DNA from: Chroococcidiopsidaceae cyanobacterium CP_BM_RX_35
GTDB taxonomy: Bacteria > Cyanobacteriota > Cyanobacteriia > Cyanobacteriales > Chroococcidiopsidaceae
Assembly: GCA_019242465.1 (NCBI GenBank)
Contig: JAFAVL010000008.1
Span: 1-5,026 of the forward strand
Direction of reading: 5' to 3'
DNA length: 5,026 bases
The notes beneath the pieces were generated by a model. That model made no database searches and was not told the origin of the DNA. It saw only the letters and a program-made list of their open reading frames with translations. Shown one piece after another: positions 1-5,026 of this stretch (the first letter of the stretch is position 1; each line of letters starts with the position of its first letter). Both the position numbers and the translations under genes were made by a program.

Positions 1-100
1 AAAGTTAACAATTAATGCGTGAAGTTATTACATTTAAGCCGGAGCACAGATAAATATACTAATACAATGATATATTATGATTTTGAAAATCGTTAAAAGA

Positions 101-304
101 CTGTCAGGAATCCCATAGCTAAAGCTAGAGGCTTGTACTCTCCGAACGCCAGTTACCTACAGAGGGAAAACCTCCTTCAGTACTGGCTCACCTTTGGGCG
201 GAGTAGGAAGAGCCCACACCTGACCAGACTAAGTACCCTAAGTACTACGTTTGAGGCAAGAGTTAAAGTTCTTACCCTAGGTTGTGTAGCTAGATCTAGG
301 CTCT
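101..304 (+). ncRNA. Candidate structured RNA in gene-free region (unidentified)
   Basis: No credible reading frame occupies this stretch, yet complementary segments are dense. GCCAGT (148-153) pairs with ACTGGC (182-187) and encloses GAGG-GAAAA-CCTC (162-174). TACTC at 136-140 can pair with GAGTA at 201-205. TGGGC (195-199) can pair with GCCCA (212-216). AGAGCC (209-214) pairs with GGCTCT (299-304) around CCTAG/CTAGG (276-280/296-300) and AGTAC/GTACT (231-245 area). Several pairings are mutually exclusive, so the fold is unresolved, and the strand is a guess. I compared it from memory with tmRNA, RNase P RNA, cobalamin and c-di-AMP riboswitches, the type V-K tracrRNA and group I/II intron cores, and recognised none. 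It may instead be the degraded terminus of a mobile element. Upstream bases 1-100 are AT-rich with no gene; the inverted repeat GATTTT-g-AAAATC at 79-91 is the only structure I see there. Confidence 0.25.
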
Positions 305-335
305 AAAACTAATTAAAAAAATCCGATTAATTTTA
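304..335. other. AU-rich imperfect inverted repeat
   Basis: TAAAA (304-308) plus TAAT (310-313) can pair with ATTA (326-329) plus TTTTA (331-335), giving nine pairs with one C/A mismatch around a 12-nt loop. On the plus strand it is followed by TTTGT. It could be a weak transcript end for whatever lies at 101-304. The stem has no G-C pairs, so a functional intrinsic terminator is doubtful. Confidence 0.2.
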
Positions 336-337
336 TT

Positions 338-350
338 TGTATAAAATATT
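338..350 (+). promoter_or_regulatory. Possible -10 element for the 94-residue gene
   Basis: TATAAAAT at 340-347 resembles a sigma-70 -10 box about 24 bp ahead of the ATG at 371. GGAA at 357-360 could be a weak ribosome binding site. No -35 hexamer lies at the expected distance, so this is only a plausible site in AT-rich DNA. Confidence 0.2.
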
Positions 351-370
351 TTACGCGGAATGTAATTGTA

Positions 371-655
371 ATGCTAATCTTTCTGCTGTATGCGTCATCT
401 TTGCTTATTGCTACTGCCTGCATAACTCTAATATGTGACTATGCCAGAGGAATACATCCGCTTTGGTCACGGAAAAACATTGAGACTCCCATTTCCTCTA
501 ACTTATCTTTGAATGATACTGCTCAGGAGTTATCTTCTCAATCTACACCTCAAGCTGCTGGATGTTCGACTGCATTGGTAGAGGAGCAGCAGGAAAGAGC
601 TGAATTGCTAAATGTAGCTGACAGAGACAAGATGCATTCAGCTCACTCTCGATAG
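371..655 (+). CDS. Small single-pass membrane protein, hypothetical (94 aa)
   Basis: I do not recognise this protein. Residues 2-22 form one strongly hydrophobic segment with no preceding basic residue. The next positive charges (R26, R34, K35) come after it, so the positive-inside rule predicts N-terminus out and the tail in the cytoplasm. Cys17 lies in ATAC, which is a poor lipobox because the -3 residue is Ala, so a lipoprotein is unlikely. The remaining 70 residues are polar and rich in Ser, Thr, Gln and Glu, probably flexible, with a short possible helix near EEQQERAELL (71-80). The start is the first ATG after an in-frame stop, with weak GGAA upstream. The stop codon sits inside the 10-bp palindrome GATAGCTATC (651-660). 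The gene converges on the NB-ARC gene with a 24-bp gap and no clear shared terminator. It could be a genuine small membrane protein or a chance frame; the well-formed membrane segment favours the former. Confidence 0.5.
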   Translation: MLIFLLYASSLLIATACITLICDYARGIHPLWSRKNIETPISSNLSLNDTAQELSSQSTPQAAGCSTALVEEQQERAELLNVADRDKMHSAHSR

Positions 656-679
656 CTATCTAAACAAATCAGTTCACTT

Positions 680-2047
680 TTATGCAGTTTGAGAACCCAA
701 TTTCGACATCTTGTAGGAGAGGGGAGATTCAGCTATATATTCCCTAATTATAGGATGTTGGATAAATAAAGTTTGCTGTCTCTCAATCAGCGATCGCTGT
801 TGTAAAGACTCTAACGCTTCTATCAATTCTCGATTAGAAACCTTTGGTAAAATACTCTCTTGCAGTTCTTGGAGTGTTATACAATTAGGATTTGCTGCCA
901 TTCTGTACATCACTTGCTTTTCTAGATCTGACAAGCGATTAAACTGTTGGTCTAAAAGCTCCCAAATATCACCAAAAACAATCGTACCCTGCTGTAGAAA
1001 TTTAGAAACGTTTCCATCATAAAGGGACTCAATCGTTGTTGCTGAGATTTTCAAGGCTAGTGGATTGCCTGCATAGCACTGAACAAGTTGACCACTCTCA
1101 AACTCTGTAGAAGTTATCCCTTTGACTTCGAGTATTTTTTGTGCCTCCGAGTGTGATAAGCCAGTTAGTTGAAGCGAACGCACAGGTAAAGCTTTGCCCT
1201 CCCTCGCTGTTAAACCAACTGGCTTCTCGCGACTGGTTAAAATGATGCAACTCTGATGGCACTCATCTCCCACTCGTCTTAACAGTTGACCGTATCCTTC
1301 ATAATCGTTACGGTAGTGCCCACCTCGTTGACCACTCTGCAAAATAGATTCAGCATTATCCAGTATTAACAAGCAGCGCTTTGAGCGCAGAAGCTTTATC
1401 AAACAAGAGATTTGCTGATCCGTAGTTTCTAGCGGCTCAACTTCCTGTAGACCATCAGAGAGAAATAGGATGATCTCTGTCAGCAGACTTAACACAGATG
1501 GTGCATTACGAAGGCTTTTCCAAACTACATACTCAAAATCCTCTTGAATCTGCTTAGCACATCTTACAGTTAGAGTGGTTTTACCAATTCCACCCATGCC
1601 TAGCAGCAGTATCAAGCGGCAACGCTCATGAATACTCCACTGCGTTAATTTGGCTAATTCTACAGTCCGTCCACAGAAAAAGGAGACATCAATCGCCTCT
1701 CCCCAAGATTGATGCTTACTACCGTTGAGTCTAACAGAGGATGTTGTCTCAGTAACAGATTCTTGAAGAAGCTGTGTTTTTCTGGCATACATGGTGCGCC
1801 AATGCTGCTCTAAGACTAACTGAAAATTTTTCTTAGTAACCTTCTCCCCAAGTGCTTCTGAAAGTAGCTGCCATAATTTTGAACCAGCATCTGTAACATA
1901 ACCAAGGTCGTAACTAAAATTGTTGGCAATCTCGATGTATGAATGTCCTTTCCATGATTCCTGAAAAATTATTTTTTGAATTTTATTAAGGCGCCGTTGA
2001 TCGCAACAATACTCTATAGTTCCCATTCCCTCTTCAATTGTCATCAT
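680..2047 (-). CDS. NB-ARC (STAND) ATPase with N-terminal HTH, no C-terminal repeats (455 aa)
   Basis: This is an ATP-dependent STAND signalling switch. Residues about 3-80 form the helix-turn-helix-like domain found at the N-terminus of many cyanobacterial NB-ARC proteins (VMAP-associated HTH type, containing KLWQLLSEALGEKVTKKNF). The ATPase follows: Walker A GMGGIGKT (150-157), Walker B LLILDN (226-231, Asp230), the sensor-like TSREKP (271-276, Arg273) and the GNPLALK motif (327-333). A winged helix runs from about 365 to 437, with QHP at 430-432 at the place of the MHD motif. Only about 18 residues follow, whereas related cyanobacterial proteins commonly continue into WD40 or other repeats, so the usual sensor is absent. 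All nucleotide-binding motifs look intact, which argues against a dead gene. Two ATGs are adjacent; the second gives the MTIEE start usual in the family. No strong Shine-Dalgarno is visible. Its paralogue lies at the right end of the window. Target and output are unknown; a role in defence or stress signalling is inferred from the family. Confidence 0.9.
   Translation of the reverse strand: MMTIEEGMGTIEYCCDQRRLNKIQKIIFQESWKGHSYIEIANNFSYDLGYVTDAGSKLWQLLSEALGEKVTKKNFQLVLEQHWRTMYARKTQLLQESVTETTSSVRLNGSKHQSWGEAIDVSFFCGRTVELAKLTQWSIHERCRLILLLGMGGIGKTTLTVRCAKQIQEDFEYVVWKSLRNAPSVLSLLTEIILFLSDGLQEVEPLETTDQQISCLIKLLRSKRCLLILDNAESILQSGQRGGHYRNDYEGYGQLLRRVGDECHQSCIILTSREKPVGLTAREGKALPVRSLQLTGLSHSEAQKILEVKGITSTEFESGQLVQCYAGNPLALKISATTIESLYDGNVSKFLQQGTIVFGDIWELLDQQFNRLSDLEKQVMYRMAANPNCITLQELQESILPKVSNRELIEALESLQQRSLIERQQTLFIQHPIIREYIAESPLSYKMSKLGSQTA
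790..797. repeat. HIP1 octamer (GCGATCGC)
   Basis: Highly iterated palindrome of cyanobacteria, inside the winged-helix part of the NB-ARC gene (codons for Q-R-S-L). The paralogue carries HIP1 at the equivalent position (4295-4302). Confidence 0.9.
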
Positions 2048-2249
2048 TATCGTTATTTCTTCACAGAAGAATCTATACTCAACTTTTTACAGATGCACTT
2101 TTTATATGAATATTAGTATTCTCACTAAATCAACTTCATAAAATAAAAACTTACGATAAAGAAATCATAAAGTTTTGATGAAGATACAGTAAGAACACTA
2201 GAATAGCTTTTGCTCTGTATAACTTAAACGATACTAGAAAATCCTGACT

Positions 2250-2275
2250 CTGTAAGTGCCAATTGGCACTTACAG
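2250..2275. repeat. Perfect 26-bp palindrome
   Basis: The half CTGTAAGTGCCAA is followed exactly by its reverse complement. As RNA it folds into an 11-bp stem with an AAUU loop. It lies 203 bp upstream of the NB-ARC start and 221 bp downstream of the GTPase-like stop. Neither strand has a T-tract directly after it; on the minus strand the nearest run, TTTT, begins about 8 nt later. It is therefore not a textbook intrinsic terminator. A dimeric-repressor operator, a transcript-stabilising hairpin, or one copy of a dispersed palindromic repeat are the alternatives. Confidence 0.85.
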
Positions 2276-2285
2276 TGCTTCTCGC

Positions 2286-2297
2286 TTTCAATTGAAA
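2286..2297. repeat. 12-bp palindrome TTTCAATTGAAA
   Basis: This perfect palindrome starts 11 bp after the 26-bp one and also centres on AATT. GAAAC within it recurs once downstream (2292-2299 area and again near 2305). No function can be assigned. Confidence 0.5.
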
Positions 2298-2495
2298 CTA
2301 ACAACTGAAACCAGGAGCATACATTACGATTTGATAACATTCTTCAAACAACTAACTTTACTCCAAATCACCCTAGGAGCATCTCTGTGGCAAATAGTTC
2401 AGTCTTCTATAAGATGTTAGCTGGGGTTCCAAACATTCCTTAGTTGCTCAAGCACACTCTATGCCCATTCGCTAACTCGACAACTTCCTTAAGAA

Positions 2496-3980
2496 TCAGG
2501 GCTTAGTCAATGGGTTAGTAGGCGATCGCAGTGTCATTACAGCTATTGTGTGAACTTTCGCCTTAAAGCGCTTTGGAGCAACGTTCTCTGCTTGGGCAAA
2601 TAAAACCTTTGCCGTTTTGATGTCACCCTGGACCTCACGCATCGTTGCTTTACCAACTAGGGCATTAAGGTTGTTCTTTTGCATTGTCAGAACCCAATCG
2701 TAGACCGTTTCTGCTTTGGTTACTTGACCCGTAAACTGGTAAAGTTGGGCTAACTGCAAGCGTAACGCTATGTCATTCGGCTCCTGCTGAACGAGCTTCT
2801 CCATTAAGGAAACAGCCTGATCGAATTGCCCTCTCTGCTCTAGAATCGTAAGCTCTCTTAATGCTGCAAAATTTTTGGGTGCATGTTGAAAGAAAGGCAG
2901 AAAGTTTACTAAGAAGATGCCACTACCCCCCAGGAAACCGACACTTATCAAGATAGATAGCAAACCATTTCTCCGGGCAGTTAGAGTTTTTTTGATTGCT
3001 AGAGCTTTGCTGCTATGTGAATTCCATGGTTTGAACAAGGTCTCCAGTGAGCCATTTTCTAGAGCTTGTAGCTCTTGCCGCAGTTGTACATCAGTTGGTC
3101 GCAAGTAAGTGACCGAATCGAGTAAGGTGTTGAGCCAACTTGACTTATGGGCTTTACCTAACTCTGAGACTAACCACAACAGTGCATTAGCAGCACCTGC
3201 CGCACTTAGAGTTGCAGTACCTTTAATGCGAATAATAGGTATGTATGAATAGAACAATTGGTAATTAATTTTCATCCCATCAAGGTAGCTAGTTAGTGGT
3301 TGCAACTGCTCCTCAAGGGTTCGCTGGAGGTAGCTCCAGCGACTTCCTTGAGCAAGCTCAATCTGCTGTTTGTTGAACAAATCAGATTCGATTCGATCGC
3401 ACTTAGTGAGAACCAGGGCGAAAGCGTATTTAAAATTATTCAGGTATACCAAGGAAGCAAGCCCCATCACCGTTTCGACAATATCCTCAATTCCCTGTAG
3501 ATAAGCCTTATTTCGCACCAGTTCGGAGGCATCGATAAACACACAGCAACCATGCGAAGAAGACACTATATTATAGAATTCTTGATTGCTCATCCGACAA
3601 ATTTCACCCGGAATCTCCCACCACCGAAAACTACACAGCGTTTGCTCGCTCAAGAAGCTGTGACGCTTTAGGCTAAAGTTAAAATTTGTAGCTTTCATTG
3701 TTGGAGGTGGATACTGACCCGTCTGAGCCACATAGTTGAGAATTCTGTCTAGACTTTTTCGCTCCTGTGCGTCTTGACAGTCAAATCTTAACGTTCGAGG
3801 AGAAGTAATTGTTTGAGCTTGCGCTCTTGAGTCGTCGGATCTGCCACAGGCATTGCCTTGAGTGCCAGTCTGCAACTCTGCATAGCTACCAGCAAGAAAG
3901 ACAGTCTTGCCTACCCCCCTTTGACCAATACTTAGCAAGTTAAATCTTTTGGCATCAGTTCCAAGCAACAGTTTTCTCAT
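2496..3980 (-). CDS. GTPase-like P-loop protein with one membrane segment and three C-terminal TPRs (494 aa)
   Basis: Residues 1-280 are a P-loop NTPase domain of probable GTPase type. The Walker A/G1 is GQRGVGKT (19-26). WWEIPGE (120-126) sits where a G3 DxxG is expected, with Glu122 instead of Asp. TKCD (192-195) matches the G4 motif [NT]KxD. The domain resembles the double-GTPase or conflict-system GTPases found beside STAND genes, but I cannot place it in a family. About 60 polar residues follow. Arg336-Arg337 then precede a hydrophobic segment at about 339-364. Three 34-residue TPR units occupy about 370-403, 404-437 and 438-471. The positive-inside rule places the NTPase in the cytoplasm and the TPRs in the periplasm or lumen. 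The ATG at 3980 is the natural start, 19 residues before the P-loop; no clear Shine-Dalgarno precedes it. It lies 123 bp after the upstream NB-ARC stop, so co-transcription with that gene is possible. HIP1 lies near its 3' end. The function is unknown. Confidence 0.85.
   Translation of the reverse strand: MRKLLLGTDAKRFNLLSIGQRGVGKTVFLAGSYAELQTGTQGNACGRSDDSRAQAQTITSPRTLRFDCQDAQERKSLDRILNYVAQTGQYPPPTMKATNFNFSLKRHSFLSEQTLCSFRWWEIPGEICRMSNQEFYNIVSSSHGCCVFIDASELVRNKAYLQGIEDIVETVMGLASLVYLNNFKYAFALVLTKCDRIESDLFNKQQIELAQGSRWSYLQRTLEEQLQPLTSYLDGMKINYQLFYSYIPIIRIKGTATLSAAGAANALLWLVSELGKAHKSSWLNTLLDSVTYLRPTDVQLRQELQALENGSLETLFKPWNSHSSKALAIKKTLTARRNGLLSILISVGFLGGSGIFLVNFLPFFQHAPKNFAALRELTILEQRGQFDQAVSLMEKLVQQEPNDIALRLQLAQLYQFTGQVTKAETVYDWVLTMQKNNLNALVGKATMREVQGDIKTAKVLFAQAENVAPKRFKAKVHTIAVMTLRSPTNPLTKP
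2522..2529. repeat. HIP1 octamer (GCGATCGC)
   Basis: Cyanobacterial HIP1 site inside the last codons of the GTPase-like gene (L-R-S-P). A seven-of-eight variant, TCGATCGC, is at about 3394-3401 in the same gene. Confidence 0.9.
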
Positions 3981-4047
3981 ATTGTGCTGAAAGATCAGTA
4001 TTTCAGAAATTAAAATAACTTAAACTTACGCCTTACAGTTAGTTTTA

Positions 4048-4068
4048 TCAATCTTTGGTAAAGATTGA
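4048..4068. promoter_or_regulatory. Hairpin/inverted repeat between NB-ARC and GTPase-like genes
   Basis: TCAATCTTT, a 3-nt GGT spacer and AAAGATTGA form a perfect 9-bp inverted repeat in the 123-bp gap, 68 bp upstream of the GTPase-like start and 36 bp past the NB-ARC stop. On the minus strand it is followed by TAAAACT, not a T-run, so it is a poor intrinsic terminator. It could be an operator, an RNA processing site or an mRNA-protecting hairpin. Confidence 0.45.
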
Positions 4069-4103
4069 AGCTCCATTAAAAGATATGTTTAAATAAGCTA
4101 AGT

Positions 4104-5026
4104 TTAATCACTTGTTAAAGCAACCTGAGTATCTCTAGAATTAGTTTTTGAAATTGATTCACTTAAGACGCAGTTATTGAACCGATCAATTTCTTGAACA
4201 GTATTTTCTGTCCGAGCGCCTTTTATCATTTGATTTATAACGTAATTCTTCATGACTAGCATTAGTGTAAAGCCATCGGCAACTTTTTCAATAAGCGATC
4301 GCCGCTGTAAAGACGCTAGTGTCACTAGAACTTCAGTTCGGCAAAGTGCGGGAGCAAAATTTGCTAGCAATTCAGAGAACGGGACTGGTTTCTGTTTGAC
4401 TGCCAAGTAGTAAAGTAACTCTTTTTCTAAATCTGCTAAGCGATTGAATTGCTGGTCGAAAAGGTGGCTAACATCATCAAAAACGAACCTACTTTGCTTT
4501 AGAAACAATAAAAATTTAGAAACACTACAATCAAAGAAATCTTGAATGACTGGAGCCACCATCTTTAGAACTAAGGGATTCCCAGCATAACGTTGAATTA
4601 GGACTCTCCACTCGGATTCTGATGCCCAAAACTCACCTTTGGCTTGAAAAATTTCTCGTCCGGCTATCATATCCAAACCAGCCAATTGTAATGAGCGCAC
4701 AGGCAGTTTCTCGCCCTCCTTCGCTGCCAAGCTTCTGGGCTTCTCCCGACTAGTCAGCATTAAGCAACTAGAATGTAGTGTTTCTGCCACACATCTCAGG
4801 AGTTGCCCATAGTCTTCATATCCGGCTTGATAACAACCGGCATGGTTGCCCGGCTGCAAAATCGACTCAGCATTATCAAGAATCAGTAAGCAGCGTGAGG
4901 AGCGCAAATGCTCCATTAGCTGTATTATTCTGCCACTCCCAGTATCTGGCAGATTGATAGGCTGTCCCTGAGAGAGAAATTGAATCAGTTCGGCTATGAG
5001 CTCCTTAAGCAGTGGGGTATTGCGTA
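4104..5026 (-). CDS. NB-ARC (STAND) ATPase, 5' part outside the window, no C-terminal repeats
   Basis: The frame stays open from the stop at 4104 to the window edge, giving 306 complete residues. The N-terminal domain and Walker A lie beyond base 5026. The ATG at 4916 is internal: the 36 codons before it encode RNTPLLKELIAELIQFLSQ and more, matching the family. Visible motifs, counted from that internal Met, are Walker B LLILDN (10-15), TSREKP (55-60), GNPLVLK (112-118) and the winged helix (about 150-230). It is a paralogue of the gene at 680-2047: 53 of 78 residues are identical from LRS(K/S)RC to the LQL(T/A)GL motif, counted by hand. It has a 3-residue insertion after SVSKF. The tail EIDRFNNCVL...RDTQVAL looks like the linker that precedes the repeat domain in full-length relatives, but a stop follows at once. 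It therefore seems to have lost its sensor array. It is encoded upstream of, and on the same strand as, the GTPase-like gene. Confidence 0.88.
   Translation of the reverse strand, partial: RNTPLLKELIAELIQFLSQGQPINLPDTGSGRIIQLMEHLRSSRCLLILDNAESILQPGNHAGCYQAGYEDYGQLLRCVAETLHSSCLMLTSREKPRSLAAKEGEKLPVRSLQLAGLDMIAGREIFQAKGEFWASESEWRVLIQRYAGNPLVLKMVAPVIQDFFDCSVSKFLLFLKQSRFVFDDVSHLFDQQFNRLADLEKELLYYLAVKQKPVPFSELLANFAPALCRTEVLVTLASLQRRSLIEKVADGFTLMLVMKNYVINQMIKGARTENTVQEIDRFNNCVLSESISKTNSRDTQVALTSD
4295..4302. repeat. HIP1 octamer (GCGATCGC)
   Basis: Cyanobacterial HIP1 site inside the partial NB-ARC gene, over the R-R-S-L codons that align with the HIP1-bearing codons of the other NB-ARC gene. Confidence 0.9.

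Larger units (their letters stand above)
2048..2495. other. 448-bp non-coding gap between the GTPase-like and NB-ARC genes
   Basis: I see no gene on either strand; short frames break quickly. The half nearest the NB-ARC start (2048-2245) is very AT-rich and probably holds that gene's promoter, but no convincing paired -35/-10 stands out. A short inverted repeat, GAATA-ttag-TATTC, lies at 2108-2121. The middle contains the 26-bp palindrome (2250-2275) and a 12-bp palindrome (2286-2297). The remainder (2300-2495) is higher in GC and featureless to me. It could contain the 3' UTR of the GTPase-like gene or remnants of lost coding sequence. The length of the gap suggests the two minus-strand genes are separate transcription units. 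Confidence 0.6.

Noticed and set aside
231..245. AGTAC...GTACT as a cyanobacterial LexA box
   Set aside because: The spacer is 5 nt rather than the 4 nt of the RGTAC-N3-D-GTWCB consensus, and it is not placed at a promoter.
651..660. GATAGCTATC as a shared terminator between the convergent genes
   Set aside because: The stem is only 5 bp with no loop and no T-tract on either side.
2250..2275. NtcA site (GTA-N8-TAC) in the palindrome
   Set aside because: The GTA and TAC in the palindrome are 16 nt apart, not 8.
2285..2310. CAATTGAAAC-like sequence as a CRISPR repeat
   Set aside because: Only one copy is present, with no regularly spaced repeats or cas genes in the window.
2917..3108. 63-codon open frame on the plus strand
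   Set aside because: It lies wholly inside the minus-strand GTPase-like gene, is antisense to its membrane and linker region, and has no recognisable features.
3300..3500. 66-codon open frame on the plus strand
   Set aside because: It is antisense to the NTPase domain of the GTPase-like gene, where protein motifs clearly show the minus strand is coding.
4914..4916. ATG at 4916 as the start of the right-hand NB-ARC gene
   Set aside because: The frame is open to the window edge and the 36 upstream codons match the family sequence, so this Met is internal.

Overview
The window looks like cyanobacterial chromosome, most likely from a filamentous Nostocales- or Oscillatoriales-type genome. Three copies of the cyanobacterial HIP1 octamer GCGATCGC (790, 2522, 4295) and AT-rich intergenic DNA support this. 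So does a pair of NB-ARC ATPases carrying the N-terminal helix-turn-helix and 'GMGGIGKT ... LLILDNAES ... TSREKP ... GNPLALK' signature that is abundant in these organisms. Genus cannot be decided from the sequence.

Layout. Positions 1-370 have no gene. They hold a stretch rich in inverted repeats (about 101-335) that could be a structured RNA or the eroded end of a small transposon. A 94-residue single-pass membrane protein (371-655, +) follows. All other genes lie on the minus strand, so transcription runs right to left. First is a partial NB-ARC gene that enters from beyond base 5026 and stops at 4104. Next, at 2496-3980, is a GTPase-like P-loop protein with one membrane segment and three C-terminal TPR repeats. 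After a 448-bp non-coding gap comes a second NB-ARC gene (680-2047), which ends 24 bp from the convergent 94-residue gene. The long gap contains a perfect 26-bp palindrome at 2250-2275. The short gap upstream of the GTPase gene contains a 9-bp-stem hairpin at 4048-4068.

How the genes may work together. NB-ARC proteins are STAND-class ATP switches: an N-terminal output or adaptor region, an ATPase/winged-helix core, and usually a C-terminal array of WD40 or TPR repeats that senses a trigger. Both NB-ARC proteins here end at or just after the winged helix and have no sensor array. The only superstructure-forming repeats in the window are the TPRs of the membrane-anchored GTPase-like protein encoded between them. 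One reading is a three-gene signalling or conflict module in which a membrane NTPase-TPR protein supplies sensing to two sensor-less switches. The competing reading is a tandem duplication in which both NB-ARC copies lost their repeat domains and are decaying or serving as recombination stock. The sequence alone does not decide between them.
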